From NCBI GenBank assembly GCA_030446005.1, contig JASUSP010000005.1, positions 1 to 46,781 of the forward strand: DNA of 46,781 nucleotides, written 5' to 3'. The position numbers and the translations under genes were made by a program. How positions within the stretch are numbered: position 1 is the stretch's first letter; every line of letters starts with the position of its first letter. Positions 20,126 to 30,187 of the stretch are shown here, in pieces. This DNA is from Tepidanaerobacteraceae bacterium (lineage in GTDB: Bacteria > Bacillota > Thermosediminibacteria > Thermosediminibacterales > Thermosediminibacteraceae). The notes under the pieces were generated by a model, which was given only the letters and a program-made list of their open reading frames with translations, ran no database searches and was not told the DNA's origin.

Positions 20126-20215
20126 TTTTTGAAACCAAAAAAGGATTTTAACGAAAAATGTCGAAGTACGAGAAGGTTTGTGTTTTGGAATGAACGATAT
20201 GGGGGGAAACGGGTT

Positions 20216-21613
20216 GTGGGTTTTACAGCGGTTATTCTAGCGGCCGGCGAAGGAACGCGAATGAAGTCCGGCATACCGAAGGTGCTTCACAAAGTATGCG
20301 GTGTTCCAATGCTGGGACACGTGATTTCGCGGGCCAAAGAGGCCGGGGCAAAAAGAATAGTTGTGGTGGTGGGCAGGGGCGCCGAGGAGGTAAAAAACAC
20401 TTTTGAAGGGCAGAACGTGGAATTTGTCCTGCAGGCGGAACAAAAAGGCACGGGTCATGCCCTGCAGCAAACGAAAGATGCGGTAAAAGGGGAGGAGACC
20501 CTCCTTGTGCTTTACGGTGACATGCCGCTTGTTACCAGCGAAACCTTAAGGGCTATGGTTGAATTTCACCGCCAGCATCAGGCCGCGGCCACGGTGATGA
20601 CGGCGAGGGTGAAGGACCCTGCGGGTTACGGGCGGATTATAAGGGAAGGGAATAGGGTGCTCGCCATAAAAGAGGAAAAGGATGCTTCACCGGAGGAAAA
20701 GGCTATCGACGAAATAAATTCAGGGATTTACTGCTTTCAGAGGGAAAAGGTTTTTGACGCGTTAACAGAGGTAAATAATAACAACGTGCAGGGCGAATAC
20801 TATCTAACGGATGTGGTAGAGATACTGAACGGCCGGGGAGAAAAGGTTTTGGCCTATGAAATTCGGGACCCGAGCGAAGTGCAGGGAGTAAACGACAGAA
20901 ATCAGCTGGCGCAGGCTCAGGCTATAATGCAAAAGAGGATAATTCGCCGCCTAATGTCACAGGGAGTTACCTTTTTGAACCCCGACTCCTGCTTGGTGGA
21001 TGCGGGAGTGGAAATCGGAAGGGATACGGTCATTTATCCGGGCGTCATCCTGGAGGGGAATACCAGGATAGGAGAGGGCTGCACGATTGTGGGCTTTAGC
21101 CGGATAATAGACTCCAGCATCGGAAACAATGTGGAAATAACCATGTGCCATATAAGAGAAAGTATTATAGAGGATGGGGTAAAAATCGGGCCCTTTGCCA
21201 ACCTACGCCCGGGAACCCATTTGAGGCCGGGTGTCAAGGTAGGCGATTTCGTGGAGATAAAAAACAGTAAAGTTGGCGAAAACTCGAAAGTGCCGCACCT
21301 GTCTTACGTGGGGGATGCTGATATAGGGAGAAATGTAAACATCGGCGCGGGAGTGATTTTCGTAAACTACGACGGCTTTAAAAAGCGCAGAACCGTGGTG
21401 GAGGACGATGCTTTCGTAGGGTGCAACTCCAATCTTATTGCTCCGGTGAGGATTGGGCAGGGCGCTTATATAGCCGCCGGCTCTACTGTCACCATGGACG
21501 TTGAAGAAGGTGCCCTGGCCATAGCCAGGGCGCGGCAGGAAAACAAACCCGGATGGGTGAGGAAGCGCAAAGAACGCGAAGGAGGAGATAGCAGCGATGG
21601 AAAACAGGCTTGA
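20216..21613 (+). CDS. glmU: Bifunctional UDP-GlcNAc pyrophosphorylase / GlcN-1-P acetyltransferase
   Basis: A 465-residue enzyme making UDP-GlcNAc for peptidoglycan. The N-terminal uridyltransferase domain has [28 protein letters not shown] and EINSGIYCF. The C-terminal left-handed beta helix (from about residue 255) carries hexapeptide repeats and the acetyltransferase region [16 protein letters not shown]...NYDG. The GTG at 20216 is six bases after GGGGGGAAA and gives [11 protein letters not shown], the usual length; a frame back to 20129 is not credible. Its end overlaps prs by 17 bases. Confidence 0.95.
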   Translation: MGFTAVILAAGEGTRMKSGIPKVLHKVCGVPMLGHVISRAKEAGAKRIVVVVGRGAEEVKNTFEGQNVEFVLQAEQKGTGHALQQTKDAVKGEETLLVLYGDMPLVTSETLRAMVEFHRQHQAAATVMTARVKDPAGYGRIIREGNRVLAIKEEKDASPEEKAIDEINSGIYCFQREKVFDALTEVNNNNVQGEYYLTDVVEILNGRGEKVLAYEIRDPSEVQGVNDRNQLAQAQAIMQKRIIRRLMSQGVTFLNPDSCLVDAGVEIGRDTVIYPGVILEGNTRIGEGCTIVGFSRIIDSSIGNNVEITMCHIRESIIEDGVKIGPFANLRPGTHLRPGVKVGDFVEIKNSKVGENSKVPHLSYVGDADIGRNVNIGAGVIFVNYDGFKKRRTVVEDDAFVGCNSNLIAPVRIGQGAYIAAGSTVTMDVEEGALAIARARQENKPGWVRKRKEREGGDSSDGKQA

Positions 21614-22535
21614 AATTTTTACGGGCAATGCCAATGTGGAACTCGCCAGGGAGATAGCCCGGAACCTGGGGGTTGAAGTAGGAGATGCAGTGGTAAACAC
21701 CTTCAGCGACGGGGAAATCCAGGTCAAGATTAACGAGAGCGTAAGAGGTGCCGACGTTTTTGTAATTCAGCCCTTGAGCTATCCCGTAAACGACCATTTG
21801 ATGGAACTTTTAATAATGCTGGATGCTTTTAAAAGGGCTTCGGCATGGCGCATAACAGCCGTAATACCCTATTACGGTTATGCGCGGCAGGATAGAAAAA
21901 TAAGGGCTCGCGATCCCATAACCGCAAAGCTGGTGGCTGACCTCATCTCAACTGCGGGTGCCCACAGGGTGCTGACTATGGACCTGCACGCCGGTCAAAT
22001 TCAGGGATTTTTCGATTTCCCCGTGGACCACTTGATGGCGGTGCCGATATTGGCCGACTACTACAGGAAAAAGGGAATAGAAGAACCGGTGGTGGTGTCG
22101 CCCGACGTCGGCGGAGTGACCAGGGCAAGGGAGTTGGCCACAAGACTGGGTGCATCCATTGCAATAATAGATAAGCGGAGGCCCGAACCCAACATGGCGG
22201 AGGTAATGAACGTAATAGGAAAGGTGAAGGGTAAGACCGTCATAATGATAGACGACATCATAGATACAGCAGGTACCATAACGCTGGGGGCCCAGGCTCT
22301 GCTGGAACACGGGGCAAGGGAAATTTATGCCTGCTGCACCCATCCGGTGCTGTCGGGACCGGCCATCGAGAGGCTTTCCGCATCGCCGATAAAGGAAGTG
22401 GTGGTGACGAACACCATACCTTTAAGGGAACACCAAAAGATTGAAAAAATTAAGGTGCTGTCGGTAGCCCAGATATTTGCTGAAGCCATAAAACGCATTC
22501 ACAATAACGAATCGGTGAGCACTCTTTTTGATTGA
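21597..22535 (+). CDS. prs: Ribose-phosphate pyrophosphokinase
   Basis: A 312-residue class I PRPP synthetase supplying PRPP for nucleotide, His and Trp synthesis. Motifs are [32 protein letters not shown] (flexible loop), [14 protein letters not shown], and the PRPP/ribose-5-P loop [15 protein letters not shown] 21597 is preceded by GGAGGAGA inside the end of glmU. Length and motifs are normal. Confidence 0.97.
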   Translation: MENRLEIFTGNANVELAREIARNLGVEVGDAVVNTFSDGEIQVKINESVRGADVFVIQPLSYPVNDHLMELLIMLDAFKRASAWRITAVIPYYGYARQDRKIRARDPITAKLVADLISTAGAHRVLTMDLHAGQIQGFFDFPVDHLMAVPILADYYRKKGIEEPVVVSPDVGGVTRARELATRLGASIAIIDKRRPEPNMAEVMNVIGKVKGKTVIMIDDIIDTAGTITLGAQALLEHGAREIYACCTHPVLSGPAIERLSASPIKEVVVTNTIPLREHQKIEKIKVLSVAQIFAEAIKRIHNNESVSTLFD

Positions 22536-22537
22536 TA

Positions 22538-22566
22538 TTGATTTATGGCGATAAAAAGGTTATACT
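22538..22566 (+). promoter_or_regulatory. Promoter of rplY/ctc
   Basis: TTGATT at 22538-22543 and TATACT at 22561-22566 with 17 bp between, just after the prs stop. Confidence 0.65.
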
Positions 22567-22594
22567 AATGTTCGTAATTAAGAAAGGAGGAAGG

Positions 22595-23227
22595 ATGATG
22601 GCTCAGGTAAGTCTTGCGGCTGAAGAGCGAAAGCTTGGTGGAAAGGGCCTTTTGAACGAACTCAGGAAAAGCGGCAAAATACCTGGCGTGCTTTATGGAA
22701 AGAACATAGAGACAAAAGCTGTTGCCGTGGGCGCCAAAGAATTGAATAAGTTATTTAAAACTCACGGCGAAGGCGTACTTATCGATTTGGTACTGGGTGA
22801 GGAAAAATACCCGGTTATCATTAAAGAAATCCAGAGGGACCCCTTAAAGGGCGTCATCACCCACATAGACTTTTACCGGGTATCCATGACGGACAAAATC
22901 GAAGTGGACTTGCCCATTATCCTGAAAGGCGAGCCGGAGGGAGTCAAGCTCGGTGGCGTGCTGCAGCACCAGCTGCATGAGCTGACGATTGAAGCTTTGC
23001 CGGCAGATATACCAGAGTTCATCGAAGTGGACATTTCTCACCTTAAGATAGGCGACGTGCTGCAGGTTAAGGACATCAAGCTGAGTGACAAGATAACGGT
23101 CCTCGATGACCCGGAAGAAGTGGTCGTTACGGTGCTCGCACCGACCATAGAAGAAGAGGAAACGCCCGCCGGAGAATCTGAGGAGCCGGAGGTAGTGAGC
23201 AAGAGCAAGGAAAAGAAAGAGGAGTGA
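22595..23227 (+). CDS. rplY: 50S ribosomal protein L25 / general stress protein Ctc
   Basis: A 210-residue long-form L25 (TL5/Ctc). The N-terminal 5S rRNA-binding domain is at about residues 3-95 (GLLNELRKSGKIPGVLYGKN, VIIKEIQRDPLKGVITHIDFYRV). The C-terminal beta domain runs to about 190 (ILKGEPEGVKLGGVLQHQLHELTIEALPADIP) with an acidic tail. AAAGGAGGAAGG precedes two ATGs at 22595 and 22598. It has its own promoter and terminator; Bacillus ctc is a stress gene in the same place. Confidence 0.95.
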   Translation: MMAQVSLAAEERKLGGKGLLNELRKSGKIPGVLYGKNIETKAVAVGAKELNKLFKTHGEGVLIDLVLGEEKYPVIIKEIQRDPLKGVITHIDFYRVSMTDKIEVDLPIILKGEPEGVKLGGVLQHQLHELTIEALPADIPEFIEVDISHLKIGDVLQVKDIKLSDKITVLDDPEEVVVTVLAPTIEEEETPAGESEEPEVVSKSKEKKEE

Positions 23228-23232
23228 TTTTG

Positions 23233-23260
23233 GCGCAACAAACGTTGCGCTTTTCTTTTA
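23233..23260 (+). terminator. Terminator after rplY
   Basis: GCGCAAC/GTTGCGC stem with an AAAC loop, then TTTTCTTTT. Confidence 0.85.
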
Positions 23261-23276
23261 CCGGAGGTGGGAAGCT

Positions 23277-23840
23277 TTGTTTTTGATAGTCGGACTGGGA
23301 AATCCCGGCAAAGAATACGAAAACACCAGGCACAACGTGGGTTTTATGGTTCTTGAAAAAATTTCGGAAAAACTCGGCGTAAAGGTGGACAGGGTTAAGT
23401 TCAAAGGACTTTTTGGGGAAGGTATTTTGGAAGGAGAGAAAGTCCTTTTACTAAAACCCATGACCTTCATGAACCTTTCGGGCGAAAGCGTGCAGGAAGC
23501 CGTGAGATTTTATAAAATCCCTTCCGAAAACCTCATAGTAATTTACGACGACATGGACCTGCCGGTAGGGAGGCTCAGGATAAGGCGAAAGGGCAGCTCG
23601 GGTGGACATAAAGGCATGGAATCCATAATATCCCGCATATCCAGCGAGGATTTCCCCAGAATAAGGGTGGGTATCGGGAGGCCAAAAGGCGATGTGGTGG
23701 ACCACGTGCTGGGGAGTTTCGGACCCGAAGAAAAGCAAGCCGTGGAATCTGCGATCGAAGCTGCGGCTGAAGCCGCCCTCACGATAGTGAGGCAGGGAGT
23801 GGAAGAGGCCATGAACCGATACAACGGGTTTGTGGCTTAA
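23277..23840 (+). CDS. pth: Peptidyl-tRNA hydrolase
   Basis: A 187-residue Pth (SpoVC in Bacillus) that recycles peptidyl-tRNA dropped from ribosomes. Motifs are IVGLGNPGKEYENTRHNVGF (active-site His), LLKPMTFMNLSGESV, YDDMDLPVGRLRIR, SGGHKGMESI and FPRIRVGIGRP. TTG 23277 follows GGAGGTGGGAAG; TTG 23283 is an alternative. It closes the conserved block. Confidence 0.95.
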   Translation: MFLIVGLGNPGKEYENTRHNVGFMVLEKISEKLGVKVDRVKFKGLFGEGILEGEKVLLLKPMTFMNLSGESVQEAVRFYKIPSENLIVIYDDMDLPVGRLRIRRKGSSGGHKGMESIISRISSEDFPRIRVGIGRPKGDVVDHVLGSFGPEEKQAVESAIEAAAEAALTIVRQGVEEAMNRYNGFVA

Positions 23841-23928
23841 ACCAGATATTGTTATAAAAGGCATACAATTACCTGGATTTAACCCACACTCCCTGTTATA
23901 ATAAAATACTGTATTTTGGGTTAAACCA
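23833..23928 (+). promoter_or_regulatory. GH130 promoter with three similar palindromic sites
   Basis: A TATAAT at 23897-23902 pairs with TGGATT at 23874-23879 (17 bp). Three near-palindromic sites surround it: TGGCTTAAACCA (23833-23844, over the pth stop), TGGATTTAACCCA (23874-23886, over the -35) and TGGGTTAAACCA (23917-23928, downstream of the start point). The starts are 41 and 43 bp apart. This is the layout of a repressor binding several operators, possibly by looping; the protein is not identified. Confidence 0.55.
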
Positions 23929-23948
23929 ATTTCCAGAGGGAGAGGGTC

Positions 23949-24872
23949 ATGATAAAGTTAGAAAGGCTTACCGAAAAACCGATTCTTGAGCCCAAAAGAA
24001 GCGGAGAAGCGGAGAGCGAATGGGAGAGGGCTGCGGTGTTCAACTGCGCGGCCATTTACGACAACGGGCTTTTCCACCTGATTTACAGGGCCTCGAACAT
24101 AGGTCCCCACGAGAAATACGGTCGGTACATTTCGAGATTGGGTTACGCGGTGAGCACCGACGGCATGAATTTCAATAGGCTCCGGGCACCCATAATTACC
24201 AACGACCAGCCTCACGAACAGAGGGGCTGCGAAGACCCAAGGATTGTCAAAATTGGCGATACCTATTACATGATGTACGTGGCATTCGGCGGCAGATTCG
24301 ACGGCGACTGGCGCATTTGCCTTGCTACTTCAAAGAACCTCATTAATTGGGAAAAGCACGGAATAGTGCTCGATGAGCCCAATAAAAACGCCTCCCTGTT
24401 CCCGGAAAAAATAAACGGAAAGTTCGTAATGCTTCACCGCAGGTACCCGAATATATGGATAGCTTTCTCCGAAGATTTGAAAGCGTGGCACGACCACAGG
24501 CCAATATTAGAGCCCATAAGGGGCACGTGGCAGAGCGCCAGAGTCGGCATCGCCGGTCCGCCCATAAAGACTGAAGACGGCTGGTTTTTGATATACCATG
24601 CGGCCGACTCAAAAAACACGTACAGGCTCGGGGCGGCCCTTTTGGACCTTCAAGATCCTTCGAAAGTTTTAGCAAGGCAGGAAGAACCCATTATGGAGCC
24701 GCAGCTTCCATGGGAAAAAGAAGGATACGTGCCAAACGTGGTCTTTAGCTGCGGACATGCTGTAAAGGGGGACGACATATACGTTTATTACGCAGGTGCG
24801 GACAGCGCTATCGGAGTTGCGTATCTGAACAAGGCCGACATAAAATTCAGAAGGCTGGAAGCAGTGGCATGA
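23949..24872 (+). CDS. GH130 family glycoside phosphorylase
   Basis: A 307-residue five-bladed beta-propeller protein resembling GH130 phosphorylases that act on beta-1,4-mannosides or mannosyl-GlcNAc. Seen are ERAAVFNCAAIYDNGLFHLIYRA at blade 1, YISRLGYAVSTDGMNF, GCEDPRIVKIGDTYYMMY (with the catalytic Asp expected in this region), LLHRR-like MLHRRYP and WFLIYHAAD. There is no signal peptide, fitting intracellular phosphorolysis of imported oligosaccharides. It is separated from the mannitol operon by a hairpin and has its own promoter. The exact substrate cannot be told. Confidence 0.85.
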   Translation: MIKLERLTEKPILEPKRSGEAESEWERAAVFNCAAIYDNGLFHLIYRASNIGPHEKYGRYISRLGYAVSTDGMNFNRLRAPIITNDQPHEQRGCEDPRIVKIGDTYYMMYVAFGGRFDGDWRICLATSKNLINWEKHGIVLDEPNKNASLFPEKINGKFVMLHRRYPNIWIAFSEDLKAWHDHRPILEPIRGTWQSARVGIAGPPIKTEDGWFLIYHAADSKNTYRLGAALLDLQDPSKVLARQEEPIMEPQLPWEKEGYVPNVVFSCGHAVKGDDIYVYYAGADSAIGVAYLNKADIKFRRLEAVA

Positions 24873-24873
24873 T

Positions 24874-24900
24874 AAAGCCGGCGAAACCGCCGGCTTTCAA
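24874..24900 (+). terminator. Hairpin after GH130
   Basis: AAAGCCGGCG/CGCCGGCTTT, 10 bp with an AAAC loop, followed by only a short T tract (TTTCAAAATTG). A likely but imperfect terminator. Confidence 0.6.
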
Positions 24901-24942
24901 AATTGTCACTGTCCTGTGAGGACACGCCTTAACATCTTTTTG

Positions 24943-24971
24943 TTGCACGGGGCGGAAGATGGAGATATAAT
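24943..24971 (+). promoter_or_regulatory. Promoter of the mannitol operon
   Basis: TTGCAC at 24943-24948 and TATAAT at 24966-24971, 17-bp spacer. A 5-bp inverted repeat TGTCC/GGACA lies just upstream (24910-24924). Confidence 0.65.
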
Positions 24972-25045
24972 AAAGTCAGAAAATATAAGAAATTCATAAA
25001 ATAATGTCGCCAACAGCCCGGTGACACAATTTAAGAGGAGGGTGG

Positions 25046-26410
25046 ATGATGAGGACAAAAATTCAAGCTTTCGGAAGATTTCTAAGCGGTATGGTCATGC
25101 CAAATATCGGTGCCTTCATAGCATGGGGTCTTATTACTGCATTTTTCATACCCACGGGCTGGATTCCCAATGAAAACCTGGGCAAATTGGTAGGCCCCAT
25201 GATTACTTACCTGCTCCCGCTGCTCATTGGCTATACGGGTGGAAAGATGGTGCACGATGTGAGGGGCGGCGTGGTCGGTGCAGTGGCTACCATGGGCGTA
25301 ATCGTGGGCTCCGACATCCCCATGTTTATGGGAGCTATGATAATGGGTCCCCTGGGCGGATACGTCATTAAAAAGGTAGACGAAGCCCTGCAGGATAAGA
25401 TACCGGCTGGATTCGAAATGCTGGTGAACAACTTTTCTGCAGGAATCGTGGGCATGATAGTAACCCTTTTGGCTTATTTGGCTATAGGTCCTGTGGTGCT
25501 GGGGCTCAACAAGGCCTTGGCTGCAGGAGTGCAGGCCATAGTCAACCTGGGACTTTTGCCTCTTGCCTCCATCTTCATTGAGCCTGGAAAGATACTGTTC
25601 CTGAACAATGCGATTAACCATGGAATTTTGGGACCGCTGGGTGTGGCGGAAGTCGCACAGAAAGGGAAATCCATTTTCTTCCTGCTTGAGACAAATCCGG
25701 GTCCCGGTTTGGGCGTGCTCCTCGCCTACTGGCTGGCAGGTAAGGGAATGGCAAAACAATCCGCACCCGGCGCGATAATAATACATTTCTTCGGCGGAAT
25801 CCACGAGATTTATTTCCCGTACGTGCTCATGAACCCTATACTGATAATCGCTGTGATTTTGGGTGGGGCAACCGGCGTATTCACCTTTACCGCCCTTGGT
25901 GCGGGGCTTGTGGCGACCCCCTCGCCGGGGAGCATCTTCGCTGAAATCGCGATGGCCCCCAAAGGTGGACTCTTTCCGGTGCTGGCGGGAATCGCGCTTT
26001 CGGCCCTGGTATCTTTCCTGGTGTCTTCGCTGCTTCTCAGGCGTTTCGGTCAGGAAGAAGAGGACCTGGAGGCTGCAAAGCAAATGGTAAGCCAGCTTAA
26101 AGGCAGCAAGGTCCAGGATGAAGCGAAGGGGACGAAAGTCAGGAAGATAGTTTTTGCCTGCGATGGCGGCATGGGTTCCTCGGCCATGGGTGCTTCGGTC
26201 TTGAGGAAAAAAATCAGGGAAGCAGGTTTGGATGTAGAAGTGGTTCACACGGCTATAAACGAAATCCCTGATGATGCCGATATAGTAATTACGCACAAGG
26301 AACTTACTGCACGGGCAAGGGCAAAAGCCCCCGGTGCGGAGCACGTGTCCATCGAAACCTTTGTGAACAACCCGGTGTACGACGAACTAGTGAAGAGGTT
26401 GAAAAAATAA
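25046..26410 (+). CDS. mtlA: Mannitol PTS permease, EIICB component
   Basis: A 454-residue membrane permease that imports and phosphorylates mannitol. The EIIC domain (about 1-345) has several hydrophobic segments, with [32 protein letters not shown] and [11 protein letters not shown]. The EIIB domain (about 365-454) starts [21 protein letters not shown], where the cysteine carries the phosphate. The EIIA domain is a separate gene (28546). Good Shine-Dalgarno AGAGGAGGG before ATG 25046. First gene of mtlA-mtlR-mtlF-mtlD. Confidence 0.96.
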   Translation: MMRTKIQAFGRFLSGMVMPNIGAFIAWGLITAFFIPTGWIPNENLGKLVGPMITYLLPLLIGYTGGKMVHDVRGGVVGAVATMGVIVGSDIPMFMGAMIMGPLGGYVIKKVDEALQDKIPAGFEMLVNNFSAGIVGMIVTLLAYLAIGPVVLGLNKALAAGVQAIVNLGLLPLASIFIEPGKILFLNNAINHGILGPLGVAEVAQKGKSIFFLLETNPGPGLGVLLAYWLAGKGMAKQSAPGAIIIHFFGGIHEIYFPYVLMNPILIIAVILGGATGVFTFTALGAGLVATPSPGSIFAEIAMAPKGGLFPVLAGIALSALVSFLVSSLLLRRFGQEEEDLEAAKQMVSQLKGSKVQDEAKGTKVRKIVFACDGGMGSSAMGASVLRKKIREAGLDVEVVHTAINEIPDDADIVITHKELTARARAKAPGAEHVSIETFVNNPVYDELVKRLKK

Positions 26411-26430
26411 CGCAAAAAGGAAATAATATG

Positions 26431-26464
26431 GAGTAACGGCGCAAGCTGTTACTCTCATTTTTTC
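26431..26464 (+). terminator. Intra-operon terminator between mtlA and mtlR
   Basis: GAGTAACGGC/GCTGTTACTC, a 10-bp stem with one wobble and a GCAA tetraloop, then TCATTTTTT. It should reduce transcription of mtlR-F-D relative to mtlA. Confidence 0.8.
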
Positions 26465-26467
26465 GAG

Positions 26468-28531
26468 ATGGTGATGAATGTGGATTTTACAAGGCGGGAA
26501 AGGCAAATAATAAAGGTGCTGCTCGAAGGTCAGGCCACTACCGAAAGGCTCTCGAGAATTCTGGGAGTCAGCAGGCGAACAATCATTAGGGACTTACCCG
26601 GACTTTCCGAAAAATTGAAACCTTTTGGGATAAAACTCAACAGAAAATCTGGTAAAGGCATCAACCTGGAAGGCGAAAGGGAGTCCCTGGAAAGGTTAAA
26701 GCAGGAGGTAGAGCGGGTTTCCGAAAGTGTTAAGATAACTCCGGATGAGAGGCAGAAACTAATCGTCCTGTTTTTGCTGGAAAACAAGGAGCCGCAAAAA
26801 CTCTATAGCTTTGCAAGGGAATTTGGTGTGACGGAAGCCACAATAAGCAACGATTTGGACAAAGTCGAAGAGGTGCTCTCTAAGTACGGATTAAAACTCG
26901 CGCGCAGGCCGGGACTGGGAGTCTGGATTAAAGGGCCCGAAAAAAGCATCAGGCATCTCATAACCGAGCTTTTTTACGAATACTTCGACGAAGTCCAGCT
27001 GGTAAGACTCATAAAGGATAATCTACAAGGGAGCATGAATAACGGCGATTTGAGGGAAAGAATAAAGAATAGGTTTTTCGGTTTTATTGAAAAAAATTGG
27101 CTCGAAGGCATAGAAGGTGTTTTGAAGGAGACTATGGAAGAAAACGGAATGAACCTGGCAGACAGCGCTTACGCCGGATTGCTGGTTCACATAGCTCTTG
27201 CTCTGGAAAGATTGAAAAACGGCGAGGTCATATCCATGGACGGTGCACTCCTTTCTACTTTAAAGGGAACGAAGGAGTTTGAACTGGCAGCCCGGCTTGC
27301 AGCCAGGATGGAATCGGCTTTTGGAGTGAAAATCCCTGAGGATGAGCTTGGCTATATAACCATGCACCTTTTAGGGGCCAAGCTCCGCACGGGGGATGAT
27401 GACTTTAGGGAGTTTTTTGCAATGGACCACCGGGAAGCGGTGGAAGCTTCTTTAGAAATTTTGAAAGAAGCGGGCAGGGAACTGAAACGGGACCTGGTGA
27501 GGGATGCACGGGTCGTCGAAGACCTGGCCCTGCACCTGAAGCCCGCTCTTGTTAGGATGAAGATGGGGATGGAAATTAGAAATCCCATTCTTTCTCAGAT
27601 AAAAGACACATATCCGGACCTCATGAAGGTGGCAAAAAAAGCAGCTCGGGTTTTGGAAAAAAAGTTCGGCGTTGCTGTCCCGGAAGCGGAGATAGGGTAC
27701 ATCGCCATGCACATAGGTGCCGCCCTGGAGAGGGAGAGAAAAAGGACCGGGGTGGTACTGGTTTGCCCAAGCGGCATCGGAAGTGCCAGAATGCTGGCAA
27801 GCCGTTTAAAAAAGGAACTTCCGGATTTGGAAATCCTCGATGTGGTATCGCTGCTGGATTTAGAGGGGACTTTAGCAAAACATCCCGACACAGAGGCTAT
27901 CATATCTACGGTGCCATTAGAAGTAGCCCGGTTACCGGTAATCGTGGTATCACCGCTTTTGCCTCCTGAGGATGTGGAAAATATCAGGACCTTTGTTAAG
28001 GAAAGAACTTTTTCGGAACCGGAAGGTAAAAGCGGCAAAAAAGAGTCTGATGGGCAAAAAACAAGCGAGGAGATTGCTTTTGAACTTTTGGAAGGCTTTT
28101 TGGTGGAAGAAGTAAGCGCCGAAAGTCTTGAGAAACTGTTAGACGCCATTGAGGAGAAAATAAAGTCAAAGCCGGGGGTGACTTCCGCTCCCCAGGTTAA
28201 ACGCGATATTTATGAAAGAGAATTGAAGGTCGGGACCGCCGTTCCCGGCATGGGTATATCGGTGCTTCACGCCAGGACCAGCGGGGTGGAAAAACCTTTT
28301 TTGGGGCTTTTTCGACTGCAAAAACCTCTTAAGATGAAAAACATGGACAATGAAGTCGAAAATGTCAAAGCGTGTCTGGTGATGCTTCTTCCACAAAAAT
28401 CTTCGCCTCGAGAGATGGAAATGATGGGGCGCATAAGCGCCGCTCTGGTGGAAGATAAAAACTTGTCCGGGACATTTAAATACGGCACGGGTGTGGATGT
28501 GATAAAGTCTTTGCTCAGAATTCTAAAATGA
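26468..28531 (+). CDS. mtlR: PTS-controlled mannitol operon activator
   Basis: A 687-residue multidomain regulator. In order: two HTH domains (LSRILGVSRRTIIRDL near 25-40 and FAREFGVTEATISNDL near 115-130), two PRDs (about 180-300 and 310-415, with histidines in VHIALALERL, YITMHLLGA, DLALHLKPAL and YIAMHIGAAL), an EIIB-like domain with VCPSGIGSARM, and a C-terminal EIIA-like domain with ISVLHARTSGV. Phosphorylation at these sites by the PTS sets its activity in relatives. ATG 26468 or 26474 may start it. Its stop overlaps the frame of mtlF. Confidence 0.95.
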   Translation: MVMNVDFTRRERQIIKVLLEGQATTERLSRILGVSRRTIIRDLPGLSEKLKPFGIKLNRKSGKGINLEGERESLERLKQEVERVSESVKITPDERQKLIVLFLLENKEPQKLYSFAREFGVTEATISNDLDKVEEVLSKYGLKLARRPGLGVWIKGPEKSIRHLITELFYEYFDEVQLVRLIKDNLQGSMNNGDLRERIKNRFFGFIEKNWLEGIEGVLKETMEENGMNLADSAYAGLLVHIALALERLKNGEVISMDGALLSTLKGTKEFELAARLAARMESAFGVKIPEDELGYITMHLLGAKLRTGDDDFREFFAMDHREAVEASLEILKEAGRELKRDLVRDARVVEDLALHLKPALVRMKMGMEIRNPILSQIKDTYPDLMKVAKKAARVLEKKFGVAVPEAEIGYIAMHIGAALERERKRTGVVLVCPSGIGSARMLASRLKKELPDLEILDVVSLLDLEGTLAKHPDTEAIISTVPLEVARLPVIVVSPLLPPEDVENIRTFVKERTFSEPEGKSGKKESDGQKTSEEIAFELLEGFLVEEVSAESLEKLLDAIEEKIKSKPGVTSAPQVKRDIYERELKVGTAVPGMGISVLHARTSGVEKPFLGLFRLQKPLKMKNMDNEVENVKACLVMLLPQKSSPREMEMMGRISAALVEDKNLSGTFKYGTGVDVIKSLLRILK

Positions 28532-28545
28532 AGGGGGTTTTTATA

Positions 28546-29028
28546 TTGGCGTTCAATTTGTTCAGGAGGTTTAAGGAAAACGAAAAGAAAGATGAAATAT
28601 TGAGCGAAAAGGCCGTATTGGTGGGGGCAAAGGCTAAAGATAAATATGAAGCCATAGAAATGGTGGGTGAATTGCTGGTCATGGACGGGCGCGTGGAGCG
28701 TTCCTATATAGACGAAATGAAAAAGAGGGAGGAACTTTTGACCACGTATATAGGAAACGGAATCGCCATTCCCCACGGAGGAAGCGAAGCAAAAGAAAAA
28801 ATCAAAAAGAGCGGGCTTGCAGTGGCCCAGTTTCCCGAAGGAGTCGATTTCGGCTCGGGGAACAAAGCGTATATAGTCATAGGAATTGCCGCCAAGGGCA
28901 ACGAACACCTTGAAATACTCTCAAATATTGCATCGGCTTGCGAAGACGAAAAGAGGGTTAAAAAACTCGTCGAAAGCAAAGACCCAAAGGAAATCCTGAG
29001 GCTGCTGAAAGAGGGGTTTGCAAAATGA
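28546..29028 (+). CDS. mtlF: Mannitol PTS EIIA component
   Basis: A 160-residue phosphocarrier that passes phosphate from HPr to the EIIB of MtlA. The active His is in GNGIAIPHGGSEAKEKI, followed by GLAVAQFPEGVDFGSGNKAYIVIGIAAKGNEHLEIL. The frame opens with ATG 28528, which overlaps the mtlR stop, but AAGGGGG at 28531-28537 is correctly spaced for TTG 28546. The N-terminus is about 15 residues longer than usual and is basic. It overlaps mtlD by four bases. Confidence 0.95.
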   Translation: MAFNLFRRFKENEKKDEILSEKAVLVGAKAKDKYEAIEMVGELLVMDGRVERSYIDEMKKREELLTTYIGNGIAIPHGGSEAKEKIKKSGLAVAQFPEGVDFGSGNKAYIVIGIAAKGNEHLEILSNIASACEDEKRVKKLVESKDPKEILRLLKEGFAK

Positions 29029-30167
29029 AGACGGCAGTGCATTTTGGTGCTGGCAACATAGGGCGCGGTTTCATAGGATTTTTGCTTTTGAAGGCCGGAT
29101 ACCGCGTGATTTTCGTCGACGTCAACGCCAGCCTAATCGAAGCCCTTAACGAAAAAGGTTCTTATAGGGTTGTGGAAAAGGGCGATGAACCGAAGGTTCA
29201 TCTGGTCGAGGGCGCGGAGGGAATCCTGGCTGGGGACGAAGAAAAGGTCGCCGAAAAGATAAGTGAGGCTCAGTTGGTTACAACGGCGGTAGGGCCGGGT
29301 GTTTTAAGCTCCATAGCTCCTGTTATAGCATCGGGCATTTCCCGCAGGTTAAAGCGTTCTTCGGAGCCGCTCAACGTAATTGCCTGCGAAAATATGGTGG
29401 GTGCATCTACGTTTTTGAAAGAAAAGGTAATGGAACATCTTTCGCCGGACGAAAGGCAGGAGGCAATAAAAAAGGTGGGATTTCCCGATGCTGCGGTGGA
29501 CAGGATAATTCCCCCCCAGGACGGGACTTTTCTCCTTGACGTCGCGGTGGAACCTTACTTCGAATGGGTCGTAGATGCCGGCGGTTTTGCTGGCGAAATA
29601 CCGTCAATCCCGGGGATGAAAGCCGTTAATAACCTGCGGGCTTACGTGGAGCGAAAAATTTACACGCTGAACACCGGACACGCCGTGGCAGCTTACCTCG
29701 GTTATGAAAAAGGTTACGACACCATTCTCGATGCACTGCAGGAAAGAAAGATACTTGAAACGGTAAGGGGAGCCATGGAAGAGTCGGGAGCTTACCTGAC
29801 GACCCGCTTTGGATTTGATAAAAAGGAGCACGGCAATTACATCGAAAATACTCTGAGACGCTTTCTGAACCCGGCTCTGAAAGACCCGGTAGTTCGCGTT
29901 GGGCGAAACCCCTTGAGAAAATTGGGGCCCAAAGACCGCCTGGTTTACCCCGCTCTTAAAGCACAGGAGCTCGGGATAACTCCGCTCAATCTATCCCAGG
30001 GGATAGCTGCGGCGCTTAAATTCGACCACGAAGAAGACGAAGAAGCCCGCAAGCTGCAGATAATGATTAAAGAGGAAGGGATAGATCAGGTTCTGAAAAA
30101 GGTGTGCGGTATACCAGAAGAAAATCCATTAGGCCGGATTATAAAGGAGTATTTTTATAAAAATTAA
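29025..30167 (+). CDS. mtlD: Mannitol-1-phosphate 5-dehydrogenase
   Basis: A 380-residue NAD-dependent enzyme converting mannitol-1-P to fructose-6-P. The Rossmann motif is AVHFGAGNIGRGFIG at the N-terminus. CENMVGAS, the catalytic-region YVERKIYTLNTGHAVAAYLGY and HGNYIENTLRRFLNP follow in order. Last gene of the mannitol operon, with a four-base overlap (ATGA) with mtlF and a terminator after it. Confidence 0.97.
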   Translation: MKTAVHFGAGNIGRGFIGFLLLKAGYRVIFVDVNASLIEALNEKGSYRVVEKGDEPKVHLVEGAEGILAGDEEKVAEKISEAQLVTTAVGPGVLSSIAPVIASGISRRLKRSSEPLNVIACENMVGASTFLKEKVMEHLSPDERQEAIKKVGFPDAAVDRIIPPQDGTFLLDVAVEPYFEWVVDAGGFAGEIPSIPGMKAVNNLRAYVERKIYTLNTGHAVAAYLGYEKGYDTILDALQERKILETVRGAMEESGAYLTTRFGFDKKEHGNYIENTLRRFLNPALKDPVVRVGRNPLRKLGPKDRLVYPALKAQELGITPLNLSQGIAAALKFDHEEDEEARKLQIMIKEEGIDQVLKKVCGIPEENPLGRIIKEYFYKN

Positions 30168-30187
30168 ATATGGCTTTGGAATGCCAG

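Noticed and set aside
25082-26344. 420-codon open frame on the reverse strand across mtlA
   Set aside because: It is the antisense shadow of a strongly supported EIICB gene. The translation is rich in His, Arg and Gln with no recognisable domain, and there is no ribosome binding site.
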